This document shows positions 6,230-13,450 of a stretch of DNA of 44,544 nucleotides, in pieces (the stretch's first letter is position 1; each line of letters opens with the position of its first letter). Under the pieces are notes generated by a model. It saw only the letters and a program-made list of their open reading frames with translations. It was not told the origin of the DNA and did no database searches. Made by a program: the position numbers and the translations under genes. The DNA is from Clostridia bacterium. GTDB lineage: Bacteria; Bacillota; Clostridia; TANB77; CAG-465. The stretch is taken from positions 1 through 44,544 of the forward strand of contig JAFXEC010000001.1 of the NCBI GenBank assembly GCA_017521005.1, in the 5' to 3' direction.

Positions 6230-6490
6230 TCATAATTGAGCTGCTTTCTCAAGTATGTAATCCTTACCTGTCTTTTCCCTATCATTAGTAGCTCCTTCCA
6301 TTAAGTAAATTAAATCATCATTACTTAGGTTAAAGGCTTTTTGTAATCTCAACCAAAAGCCAATATTGCCCTTGCGTTTGCCTAATTCTATTAGACATAC
6401 AAGCCCTTTTGTATAGCCTACCTTATCGGCAAGGTCGCCCTGTGTAAGCCTTTTTTCTTCTCTAAATCCGATTAATCGCAAATTCTTCAA
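6230..6490 (-). CDS. XRE-family regulator, 86 aa, TTG start
   Basis: A helix-turn-helix (LTQGDLADKVGYTKGLVCLIELGKR) occupies most of the protein. The start codon is TTG at 6490, chosen because GAGGTG stands 6 bases upstream and no in-frame ATG is near. It diverges from the XRE/recombinase/integrase operon and has a strong promoter, so it looks like a second Cro-type partner acting at the integration control region. Confidence 0.75.
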   Translation of the reverse strand: MKNLRLIGFREEKRLTQGDLADKVGYTKGLVCLIELGKRKGNIGFWLRLQKAFNLSNDDLIYLMEGATNDREKTGKDYILEKAAQL

Positions 6491-6523
6491 AATTTCACCT
6501 CTTGTCTGACTATTACAAGTTTT

Positions 6524-6552
6524 ATTATATTTACGGTTTTATGTTAAGTCAA
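6524..6552 (-). promoter_or_regulatory. Promoter of the 86-aa XRE gene
   Basis: Minus strand: TTGACT, 17 bp, TATAAT. The spacer (CATAAAACCGTAAATATAA) loosely follows the shared operator-like motif seen in other promoters of the window. Confidence 0.75.
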
Positions 6553-6568
6553 CACAATAATTATTTTT

Positions 6569-6650
6569 GTATACTTTTGTACACATAACGTATACAGAAC
6601 GTACATTCGCAGATTTTTTCTTTTTTTTATGAATTGTCTTTTTTGTATAC
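6569..6650. promoter_or_regulatory. Cluster of GTATAC/GTACAC operator-like repeats
   Basis: GTATAC occurs at 6569, 6590 and 6645, with GTACAC at 6579 and GTACAT at 6601, all between two divergent regulators. TTGTATACTTTT recurs exactly near 40152, in the last codons of the candidate late-regulator gene. Repressor binding sites are the simplest reading. Confidence 0.5.
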
Positions 6651-6662
6651 ATTATGTTTACT
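6634..6662 (+). promoter_or_regulatory. Possible promoter of the XRE-integrase operon
   Basis: TTGTCT, 17 bp, TTTACT, each matching four of six consensus positions. A GTATAC element lies in the spacer. This is weak, but it is the best candidate upstream of the ATG at 6696. Confidence 0.35.
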
Positions 6663-6695
6663 TTGTGGTACGATGTTTACGAAAGGAGGGGTATA

Positions 6696-7028
6696 ATGTG
6701 TATCGGTAGTAAGCTTAAACAGCTTAGGAAGTCAAAGCGACTAACACAGCAAGAAGTCGCCGACTTCTGTGGCACAACGAAAGGGGCGATAAGCAACTAC
6801 GAATTAGGAAGACGTGAGCCAGATCTAAAAGTATTAGAAAAATTTGCTTCTTTTTATGGTGTAGGCTTAGACTACTTTGGCAAAAAAGAGGCTACAGACG
6901 AGGTAAAGGAGCTGCTTATTAGAGCAGAAGCCATTTTTAAAAGTGGTAACATTCCTGTAAACGAAAAAGACAAACTGGCGCAAAGACTTATGAGGCTTTA
7001 CGTAAACATCTTAGAGAATGAGGAGTGA
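6696..7028 (+). CDS. XRE-family repressor encoded with the integrase, 110 aa
   Basis: The start at 6696 follows AAAGGAGGGG; an upstream in-frame ATG would read through that site. The N-terminal helix-turn-helix (LTQQEVADFCGTTKGAISNYELG) is followed by a short helical C-terminus (residues about 70 to 110) suited to dimerisation, with no protease residues. Its stop is five bases before the start of the degenerate recombinase gene, and the integrase follows that, so repressor and integrase are probably made from one transcript. That could tie integration to the establishment of repression. Confidence 0.8.
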   Translation: MCIGSKLKQLRKSKRLTQQEVADFCGTTKGAISNYELGRREPDLKVLEKFASFYGVGLDYFGKKEATDEVKELLIRAEAIFKSGNIPVNEKDKLAQRLMRLYVNILENEE

Positions 7029-7032
7029 TAGC

Positions 7033-7377
7033 ATGAAGGAAGTTGCTATATATTTAAGGGTGAACCACCCGTCGCAGATTGAATTAGAATTACAGGAGAA
7101 TCTATGTGAGACTTTTGCAGATACTTTAGGGCTTGAACCTTACAAGGTATACAGAGATGTTGCAAGTGGGAATACTTTAGAAGAACGCCCTGCTCTAATG
7201 GAATTACTAGAAGATGTTAAGAAGGGCTACTATGAAGCATTAATAGTAGCCAATCCTTCTAGACTTACTAGAAAGGTACTCCATTACTACGAATTACTGA
7301 ATTTTCTTGAAGAAAACGACGTAAAACTGTATACCCTTCAAGATGTTATACAGGGTGAAGGAATGTATACGCTATGA
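7033..7377 (+). CDS. Stand-alone degenerate serine-recombinase N-terminal domain, 114 aa
   Basis: The start at 7033 follows GAGGAG. The protein aligns with the resolvase catalytic domain only: AIYLRV at the first strand, ERPALMELLEDVKKG in the middle and ANPSRLTRK at the arginine motif. Arg9, Arg52, Arg77 and Arg80 keep the usual active-site positions, but the nucleophile serine of the YxRxS motif is Asn11, so it should not cut DNA. It lacks the long helix E and the DNA-binding domains. The stop overlaps the integrase start as ATGA. A plausible role is a partner or modulator of the integrase, for example a directionality factor or inhibitor, but a decayed remnant is also possible. Confidence 0.75.
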   Translation: MKEVAIYLRVNHPSQIELELQENLCETFADTLGLEPYKVYRDVASGNTLEERPALMELLEDVKKGYYEALIVANPSRLTRKVLHYYELLNFLEENDVKLYTLQDVIQGEGMYTL

Positions 7378-8981
7378 GAGCAGCAGCATACGCACGTTTT
7401 AGCTCTGATAACCAGAGAGTAGAGAGTATCGACGCACAGCTTAGGGCTATTAAGAAGTATTGCACCGATAACAACATCTTGTTAGTAAAGACGTATACCG
7501 ATGAGGCTTTATCTGGTACATCGTCTGACAAGCGTGACGCTTTCCTACAGATGATTGCAGACGCTAAAAAGGGCATGTTTGACTGTGTTATAGTCCACAA
7601 GTTAGATCGTTTTGCACGTAACCGATACGACAGTGCAATATATCGTAAAGAATTGAAAGACGAAGGCGTAAGGCTAATTTCAGTACTAGAAAACTTCGAT
7701 GAAGATAATCCAGAAAGTGTATTGATGATGTCTATTATCGAGGGCTACAACGAATTTTACAGCCTTAATCTTCGACGTGAAGTAATGAAAGGGCAATTAG
7801 AAAACGCCTATAAAGGTCTTCACAACGGCGGTACTCCACCTCTTGGCTATGATGTAGCAAAAGACAGAAAGCTTGTTATTAATGAGTATGAGGCTGAGGC
7901 AGTCCGTATTATATTCGATATGTTCACTAGGAAATATGGTTATCAGCTAATTGCAGACGAATTAAACAAAAAGGGCTATAAAACAAAGTCAAAAAAGAAA
8001 TTTACTAAAAACTCCATTGCTGAGATTTTAAGAAACGAAAAGTATGTAGGAAGATATGTTTTTAACAAGCGACTTTCAAAAAAATCTGGAAACCGCCAGT
8101 ACAAGAAAGATGAAGAAATTGTAAGGATTGAAAATGCGTTCCCTGCTATTGTTAGTGAGGCAATATTCATACAGGCACAGGATATCATCAATTCACGCCT
8201 AAAGCCTCGCATGGGTGCAACCAGACATTACCTGTTAACTGGTAAAATTGAGTGTGCTTGTTGTGGTGGTAAGTATATAGGCTCTGCAACCTATAGCGGT
8301 AGGAACAGCAAAAAGTATTACAATTATGAGAGTTCTAATCGCAGACGTAAAATTGCAGGCTGTAAGAATAAACCGATTAGAGCAGAATTGCTAGAAGAGT
8401 TCATCATTAAACATTTAAAGGAACACGTTTTTAATGATGATGTAATTGATTTAATTGCTGAAAAACTTCACGTACTGGTAGCCTCTCATAGTTCTGGTTT
8501 TGCGGAACAATTAAAAACTTTAACTAAAAAACAAAAAGATATTCAGGTGCAAATTGACAAGCTCCTTGACTTGTACCTTGAAGGCAAAATCTCACAGCTT
8601 GCTATCGAGAAAAAAACAGAAGGATTGCAAGAGGAATTAGAAAGCTTAACAATTCGTATAAATGAGATAAAAGCACACGATGTTAAGCCACCAACTTTGG
8701 CACAAATAAAAAAATATCTCCACAACAAGAGAGATGATCTCTTGAGTGAAGATAGTGAAATCCAACAGGGCGTAATTGATACATTTATAGAGAAAATTAT
8801 CGTCGGAGAGGACACAATAGAGGTGCAAATAATCCTTTGCCCTCTAGCCCTCGACAACAATAATAATCTTTATGTTATGCCTAATGCGTACATGGTTAAT
8901 GGAGACGGAGCGTGTACAACCTTATACGCAACTGTTGAAAAAGCCTTGTTTATCCCTAAGTACCGCAGGATTAACAAATAA
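7374..8981 (+). CDS. int: Large serine recombinase (phage integrase), 535 aa
   Basis: This catalyses site-specific integration and excision between attP and attB. Residues 1 to about 150 are the resolvase domain, with Ser10 in YARFSSDNQ as nucleophile and Arg8, Arg79 and Arg82 in the active site. Residues about 150 to 280 are the recombinase DNA-binding domain, residues about 290 to 335 a zinc ribbon (Cys294, Cys297, Cys330 and a further cysteine), and residues about 370 to 430 the coiled coil that controls synapsis. The length is normal for the family. It is translated in coupling with the degenerate domain upstream and ends at a strong terminator; attP should be near. Confidence 0.95.
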   Translation: MRAAAYARFSSDNQRVESIDAQLRAIKKYCTDNNILLVKTYTDEALSGTSSDKRDAFLQMIADAKKGMFDCVIVHKLDRFARNRYDSAIYRKELKDEGVRLISVLENFDEDNPESVLMMSIIEGYNEFYSLNLRREVMKGQLENAYKGLHNGGTPPLGYDVAKDRKLVINEYEAEAVRIIFDMFTRKYGYQLIADELNKKGYKTKSKKKFTKNSIAEILRNEKYVGRYVFNKRLSKKSGNRQYKKDEEIVRIENAFPAIVSEAIFIQAQDIINSRLKPRMGATRHYLLTGKIECACCGGKYIGSATYSGRNSKKYYNYESSNRRRKIAGCKNKPIRAELLEEFIIKHLKEHVFNDDVIDLIAEKLHVLVASHSSGFAEQLKTLTKKQKDIQVQIDKLLDLYLEGKISQLAIEKKTEGLQEELESLTIRINEIKAHDVKPPTLAQIKKYLHNKRDDLLSEDSEIQQGVIDTFIEKIIVGEDTIEVQIILCPLALDNNNNLYVMPNAYMVNGDGACTTLYATVEKALFIPKYRRINK

Positions 8982-8995
8982 ATTGTAACAGATTG

Positions 8996-9023
8996 AGAGG
9001 GCTATTTCTAGCCCTCTTTTTTT
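8996..9023 (+). terminator. Intrinsic terminator of the integrase operon
   Basis: AGAGGGCTA and TAGCCCTCT form a perfect 9-bp stem around TTTC, followed by a run of seven T. The opposing 47-residue gene ends inside it, so the converging units share this stretch. Confidence 0.9.
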
Positions 9024-9151
9024 CTGTCGTAGTGTACTTCCGTGTACTTGTCGTGGGATTCGATCATAACGTCAGTTTGTTTTTTCTGTGCAAGTTGTTT
9101 TGCGATTTTGATAATGTCTTTGTCGATTTCGGGACAAAAAATCCTAATCAT
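9008..9151 (-). CDS. Small protein facing the integrase gene, 47 aa
   Basis: The ATG at 9151 has a very good ribosome binding site (TTAGGAGGAAT). The product is charged (MIRIFCPEIDKDIIKIAKQL, then QKKQTDV and a histidine/tyrosine-rich tail). It lies alone between the lysis end and the integrase end of the circle. It could be an excision-related factor or an unrelated moron; no family recognised. Confidence 0.6.
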   Translation of the reverse strand: MIRIFCPEIDKDIIKIAKQLAQKKQTDVMIESHDKYTEVHYDRKKEG

Positions 9152-9289
9152 TGTCTATTCCTCCTAATCAGTTAGAATTATTTGTACATATTTGTACTGG
9201 CGGCTGTCTACAGCTATTTAAATAGCCAAAGCCCACCAATAAGGCAGGCTCTGGCATTTATCAACACTTTTATCAACATGTGTTGAAAA
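9152..9289. other. Intergenic region, likely to contain attP
   Basis: No gene is visible. It holds direct TATCAACA copies, the inverted repeat TCAACA-TG-TGTTGA, and an imperfect hairpin around AAGCCCACC/GGCAGGCTC that may terminate the lysis operon. It lies between the 3' ends of the integrase and lysis modules, where Bacillota prophages usually open, so attP probably falls here. The crossover core cannot be fixed without an attB. Confidence 0.35.
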
Positions 9290-9535
9290 CTATTTAACTT
9301 TTAACTTTAACCCTTCGATTTTATGCCAATCGGCAACTTGTGGATTAAGTCTTTTTAATTTATCAATTTTTATATCGAATTTTTTTGCTACCTCAAAATA
9401 TCGTTCGTATTTTTTCGGAATATAAAAATTATTATCTTTGCTTTCCTCTTTGGATATGTCTACAACGCCCATATTTTCGTTTTGAGACGTTTTTATATCT
9501 TTCGAGGGTAATTTATCGGCTTTCTTTTTTGCCAC
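9290..9535 (-). CDS. LysM-like small protein at the end of the lysis cluster, 81 aa
   Basis: The C-terminal 40 residues (YFEVAKKFDIKIDKLKRLNP and IEGLKLKVK) follow the second half of a LysM fold, which binds peptidoglycan, but the opening Gly-Asp-Thr motif is missing. The N-terminal 40 residues are lysine-rich and probably disordered. It directly follows the endolysin gene, so an accessory cell-wall role is reasonable but inferred. Confidence 0.55.
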   Translation of the reverse strand: MAKKKADKLPSKDIKTSQNENMGVVDISKEESKDNNFYIPKKYERYFEVAKKFDIKIDKLKRLNPQVADWHKIEGLKLKVK

Positions 9536-9549
9536 GATTTAAACCCCCT

Positions 9550-10947
9550 TTACACTCGCTTGGTATATTTGCTAGAAATATAGCCTAAGCCACTTTTAAG
9601 TTTTAGCCATGTAGTAGACCCGTTTTGCTTTTCTCCTACAATGGTATACACTTCATTATGTTTGACTGTGCAAGTAACAGGATAATTTGTACCTGCGTCT
9701 TTACGTACATTTAACAGATTAGCTGTAATTTTTACCTTGTAAGGGAATTTGCTATCTGTGTTTGTTTCGGCTTTTTCTTTGTATGTAATGCCTAAGTATT
9801 CAAGGATTCCTTTTGCGTCTGCCTCAGCACATTTTTGACGAAAGCTATCGCTTTTTAGTTTTTCGCATTCTTCCTTATTCGTAAAAAAGCCATGCTCTAC
9901 TAATACCGCAGGCATGCTTGTTTGAGTTAATACTGTATAATTTGCTTCTTTAATGCCTCTATCTTTTAGCCCTAATTCTGGAATACTGTGCTTTTGAATT
10001 GCTTTTGCTAGTTTTTCAGCTTTTCCGCCTTTAGCACATACATAGATTTCCCAACCTTGAGCAGTAGTCCACGTAACACCGTTACCGTGTGCGTTTGCGT
10101 GAATTGATACAAAGCAGTCTACTTTTGCATTGTTAGCAGTCTTTGCCCTTTGAGTTAAAGAAACGTCTGTATCACCTGTGCAAGTTAATGTTACATCTAC
10201 GCCATGAGCTTCTAAGATTGTTTTGATTCGTTTTGCTACATCTCTGTTAAATTCGTATTCTTTTAGTTTACCGTCTGGGCTACGTTTCCCAGAAGTTGAT
10301 TTTCCATGCCCTGCGTCAATACATACTTTTTTAGCCATTTCTAGCACCTCTTCATTAGTATTTTTTTTATAGATCATTAACCAACTAACATTTCTTCTTG
10401 CACTGCCTGTATAGATTCTGTTGCCCTCTTGTAAGTGACAAGAACCGCCACCGTCTAAATTGATTGCATACTTGCAACCAGAATCTAAGGCAATCTTTGC
10501 AGCCTTTTCAAGCGTCACTTCGTCTGTCGATATTAGTACTACTTCATCGTCGTTAAAGCCTAATATAGAGCGTTTATGTGAGCCTAGAAGGTAACTAGAA
10601 ACCTTATTGCCCCACTCAATAGAAATAGCCCCATTCTTAACTAGAATAGGGCTACCACTTATATAATCATCTTTGTTTGAATCCGCTCTTGCCTCATTGA
10701 AAGTACACCAACCGATATTGTTATTTACATCAATGTAAATTCCTTCATCTGAGAACAAATAACCAGATTCTTTGTTTTCGTCTAACATCTTAGTAATGTT
10801 TGTTAGACTTGCCATATCATATAGAGCTAAGTTGATAATAATATCTGGCTTGTATCTATCCATTACTTGAGAGGCTGTGAACCCGCCTTGTATGTTAGCA
10901 ATATCTATTTTTTCTATTTCACTTCTTTTTATTTTTAAAGAGGTCAT
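9550..10947 (-). CDS. Two-domain endolysin: phosphodiester glycosidase-like + N-acetylmuramoyl-L-alanine amidase + SH3b, 465 aa
   Basis: Residues 1 to about 193 resemble the NAGPA/phosphodiester glycosidase family, with the signature NLDGGGS at 163-169. Residues about 204 to 375 are a zinc amidase (Amidase_3) with CIDAGHG, SIHANAHG and VEHGFFTN, which cleaves the lactyl-peptide bond of peptidoglycan. Residues about 388 to 465 are a bacterial SH3 wall-binding domain. AGGAGG precedes the ATG at 10947. An in-frame ATG at codon 204 (10338) has GAGGTG six bases before it and would give a free 262-residue amidase-SH3 enzyme. There is no signal peptide, so it needs the holin. The glycosidase domain could attack glycopolymers such as teichoic acids; that is inference. 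Confidence 0.85.
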   Translation of the reverse strand: MTSLKIKRSEIEKIDIANIQGGFTASQVMDRYKPDIIINLALYDMASLTNITKMLDENKESGYLFSDEGIYIDVNNNIGWCTFNEARADSNKDDYISGSPILVKNGAISIEWGNKVSSYLLGSHKRSILGFNDDEVVLISTDEVTLEKAAKIALDSGCKYAINLDGGGSCHLQEGNRIYTGSARRNVSWLMIYKKNTNEEVLEMAKKVCIDAGHGKSTSGKRSPDGKLKEYEFNRDVAKRIKTILEAHGVDVTLTCTGDTDVSLTQRAKTANNAKVDCFVSIHANAHGNGVTWTTAQGWEIYVCAKGGKAEKLAKAIQKHSIPELGLKDRGIKEANYTVLTQTSMPAVLVEHGFFTNKEECEKLKSDSFRQKCAEADAKGILEYLGITYKEKAETNTDSKFPYKVKITANLLNVRKDAGTNYPVTCTVKHNEVYTIVGEKQNGSTTWLKLKSGLGYISSKYTKRV

Positions 10948-10958
10948 ATAATCACCTC

Positions 10959-12383
10959 CTAATATTTAATACCATAAATCTTACCAATTCCTCCCATGTT
11001 AAAACCATATGTATCTAAGCTTTCAAAAACTATGCTTGTTGCTGATTCTAAATGGAATGAAGATGATACCGCATAAGTAGAACCATTGGGAACATTATAC
11101 GCATCATAGAACATATATCTCGGATTCGCACCATAACCATTTTCCAAAATAGTTTTTACACTATATTGTTTTGCAGGAAAAAACCTCTTGTTGTCATTTG
11201 TTACTCCATAAAACTCCACTTCTAAATAATCATAATTTTCTAAGCTTTCATTTAAGGTTATTGTTTGATTATTTCCTGTATTAATATCATATTCAATATT
11301 GGCATTTGCTAATTCATGTTCTTTATAACTACTTCCTCCACTTGAACCACTACCTTCTGCCTTTACACCTGTATCAGTATCACCAATCCACCAGTTTCCG
11401 TTGTTGCCTATGTATGGAGTTAATCCATCTTTACCATTAGCTCCTGCGGGTCCAATTTCTCCTTGCGGTCCAGTTTCTCCAGTTGCACCTGTTTCACCAG
11501 TATCACCTTTTTCTCCCTGTGGTCCTTGTTCACCTTGAATACCTTGTGGTCCAGTTTCTCCTTGTATTCCCTGTGGTCCTTGTGGTCCAGTATCGCCTTT
11601 ATCTCCCTTATCACCTTTTTCTCCTTTAAGGGTAGCTTTTTGTTCTTCTGTTAATTCTTCAAAAGACATAGTACCGTCTGCTCCATCTTTTCCGTTTGCT
11701 CCATCTTTACCATTAGACAAGATAACTTCATATGTTCCGTTTACGTCTGTAATAGTAAGCCTTACCCCACCGTCGATATCTTCGGTAGCAATTGTAGGCG
11801 AAACACCGTCTTTACCGTCAGCTCCATTACTTCCGTCTTTACCGTCAACACCATTTACTCCATCTTTTCCATCTATACCATTAGCTCCGTCTTTGCCGTC
11901 TTTGCCATTAAATACGCCATTTTCTTTATCTTCTAGTAGTTGATTGCTTACAGCCTCTACGTTTTCAATAGCTACATCTACTTCTGCTAATTTTGCATTA
12001 GCTGTATCTATCCATGAAGGTAATTCCTCTGGCATTTCACTATCTATATCAAGTGCATCTAATGCCTCCATTACAAACGGTTCAAACTTATATACGTTTC
12101 CTTCTGTTGTTGTAATTTGCACTTGCATTTCCATTTTGCAGTTTTCGGTTAATAAACTACGTTCAACCTCGTATATATAGCTTATTCCTTCTTTGGTTAA
12201 TTCAATCGGGAAACATTCTTCGCCTCTTTTAACATTTAAGCAAGCTGCACCGTCTACAAATTCATCTTTAAAGTCAAAAACTAGCGTATTTGCCTTGTGT
12301 TCTCCTTCATAGCCTAGTATCTTTTCATCGTGAGATGTACATATACAGGTTTTAGCCTCTTTATCCAACTCAAATTTAATCAT
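10959..12383 (-). CDS. Collagen-like tail fibre or baseplate appendage, 474 aa
   Basis: Residues 1 to about 120 look like a baseplate attachment domain of the BppU type (beta-rich), followed by a short helical neck (residues 125 to 155). Gly-X-Y triplets run in three blocks at about 158-192, 224-236 and 252-318, rich in GKDG and GPQG, which should fold as a trimeric collagen-like shaft. The C-terminal 150 residues form the tip and include a NWWIGDTDTGV turn common in phage fibres. It lies between the lysin and holin genes, just after a terminator. A host-surface role is likely. Confidence 0.75.
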   Translation of the reverse strand: MIKFELDKEAKTCICTSHDEKILGYEGEHKANTLVFDFKDEFVDGAACLNVKRGEECFPIELTKEGISYIYEVERSLLTENCKMEMQVQITTTEGNVYKFEPFVMEALDALDIDSEMPEELPSWIDTANAKLAEVDVAIENVEAVSNQLLEDKENGVFNGKDGKDGANGIDGKDGVNGVDGKDGSNGADGKDGVSPTIATEDIDGGVRLTITDVNGTYEVILSNGKDGANGKDGADGTMSFEELTEEQKATLKGEKGDKGDKGDTGPQGPQGIQGETGPQGIQGEQGPQGEKGDTGETGATGETGPQGEIGPAGANGKDGLTPYIGNNGNWWIGDTDTGVKAEGSGSSGGSSYKEHELANANIEYDINTGNNQTITLNESLENYDYLEVEFYGVTNDNKRFFPAKQYSVKTILENGYGANPRYMFYDAYNVPNGSTYAVSSSFHLESATSIVFESLDTYGFNMGGIGKIYGIKY

Positions 12384-12400
12384 TATAGCACCCCCCTTAA

Positions 12401-12435
12401 TAAAAAAATGCTAAGAGCGGTTAAGCCCTTAGCAT
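12401..12435 (-). terminator. Intrinsic terminator between the 78-aa gene and the collagen-like fibre gene
   Basis: On the minus strand ATGCTAAG pairs with CTTAGCAT, with an extra GC pair inside, followed by seven T. No promoter fits between it and the fibre gene, so it probably lowers expression of the fibre and lysin rather than stopping it fully. Confidence 0.8.
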
Positions 12436-12444
12436 CTTATTTTG

Positions 12445-12681
12445 TTACAGTTCACATTTACCGTCTTTACAAGCTACGCCTTCAAGTAAGTAATGCGGAT
12501 CTAAATTGTCTAAATTACCTTGAACAGCCCAACACTCAGCCAATTTATCATAATAGCCTTGTGCTTTTACTTCGTCTTCTTCTGCTAGTACTGTTAATAA
12601 TGCGTTTCTCAATTCGTTACCCTCTGGTAGTTTTGCAATAATATTAGGCAAAACCTTGTCAAATCCTTTTGTGTCTACCAT
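12445..12681 (-). CDS. Hypothetical protein of the lysis region, 78 aa
   Basis: AAGGGGG precedes the ATG at 12681. The product is helical and acidic (FDKVLPNIIAKLPEGNEL ... AEEDEVKAQGYYDKL) and ends in CKDGKCEL, a possible disulfide or metal pair. It follows the holin gene by one base. Role unknown. Confidence 0.6.
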   Translation of the reverse strand: MVDTKGFDKVLPNIIAKLPEGNELRNALLTVLAEEDEVKAQGYYDKLAECWAVQGNLDNLDPHYLLEGVACKDGKCEL

Positions 12682-12682
12682 A

Positions 12683-12946
12683 TTAATTACCCCCTTTTGT
12701 TTTTGTTAAATCGTATGCACCGCCTGCACCTAATGCAGAGGTTAGACATACTATTAATGCAGTTGTCATATCCATTCCTTCAATGTTCAATACTGAGCAT
12801 ACAACACCCGCAACAATACCGATAACTAAATTTTGTAGTGGTATGTAGTTTTTTTCTAGTATATTAAACTTTTTAACTAGGAATCCAAAAATATAAGTTA
12901 CAACCGCTGTAACTATGGATATAATACTAACTACTGTAACTTCCAT
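12683..12946 (-). CDS. Phage holin, 87 aa
   Basis: Two membrane helices are visible: residues about 4 to 24 (VVSIISIVTAVVTYIFGFLV) and about 38 to 80, the latter glycine/alanine-rich with a short break, followed by a charged KTKGG tail. Size and arrangement match small phage holins of the A118-like kind, which open the inner membrane so the leaderless endolysin can reach the wall. It lies in the lysis cluster directly downstream of another membrane protein. Confidence 0.8.
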   Translation of the reverse strand: MEVTVVSIISIVTAVVTYIFGFLVKKFNILEKNYIPLQNLVIGIVAGVVCSVLNIEGMDMTTALIVCLTSALGAGGAYDLTKTKGGN

Positions 12947-12957
12947 ATAAAGCCCCC

Positions 12958-13266
12958 CTATTCTCTATGGCTTTTTGCCAATAAAAACTGATCTATTTCT
13001 TCTTTACAAGTAGTGACAGTATGGTTACAACCCATTTGTGTTAAACCATCTAAGCAAGCAGACAAGCCTTTAATAATAATTAGAAATTCTTCTGCACTAT
13101 CTTCTATATGGTCATGCTGAGTTGTTTCTATTTTCTTTTCTTCGCTTTCTAATTTTTTAATTCTATCTAATATCATTCTGAAAAACTTATAAACCGCAAA
13201 TACAACTCCCGCAATAGCACCTAATGCAGTTATTATCTTCCCTAATTCCACTATGTCAATAATCAT
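12958..13266 (-). CDS. Membrane-anchored coiled-coil protein of the lysis cluster, 102 aa
   Basis: One N-terminal membrane helix (residues about 8 to 30) is followed by a charged coiled coil (ILDRIKKLESEEKKIETTQ), then a CLDGLTQMGCNHTV segment common to a group of clostridial phage proteins found next to holins. It may be a second holin-like or spanin-like component, or may regulate holin timing. Function unproven. Confidence 0.65.
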   Translation of the reverse strand: MIIDIVELGKIITALGAIAGVVFAVYKFFRMILDRIKKLESEEKKIETTQHDHIEDSAEEFLIIIKGLSACLDGLTQMGCNHTVTTCKEEIDQFLLAKSHRE

Positions 13267-13291
13267 TTTATCCCCCTATTAAAAGAGGTCA

Positions 13292-13307
13292 CCGACATTT
13301 ATGTCGG
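13292..13307 (-). terminator. Terminator-like hairpin before the lysis genes
   Basis: CCGACAT and ATGTCGG pair perfectly around a two-base loop (in practice a slightly larger loop). On the minus strand a TCTTTTA stretch begins about 6 bases later, so termination may be partial. It separates tail-fibre and lysis genes. Confidence 0.5.
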
Positions 13308-13315
13308 CAACCCCC

Positions 13316-13447
13316 TTATGCGTATACCTCACCAGTGATTTCTTTATATTCTTCTTTGGTAATAACGCCCTTTCTTACTGCTGTTTTTACCATTGCAACA
13401 CTCCATAATCCCTTTTCAAAGTTTCTTTTAATCATTTTAAAATTCAT
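13316..13447 (-). CDS. XkdX-family protein, 43 aa
   Basis: LWSVAMVKTAVRKGVITKEEY followed by EITGEVY is the XkdX signature, a tiny protein found after tail-fibre genes in many Bacillota phages and in PBSX. The function is unknown. The ATG at 13447 has AGGTG nearby and lies just after the upstream gene's stop. Confidence 0.85.
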   Translation of the reverse strand: MNFKMIKRNFEKGLWSVAMVKTAVRKGVITKEEYKEITGEVYA

Positions 13448-13450
13448 GTG

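Noticed and set aside
11420-11614. Second frame in the collagen-like region giving a repetitive basic protein
   Set aside because: A repeat shadow of the Gly-X-Y codons in a different frame, with no start signal.
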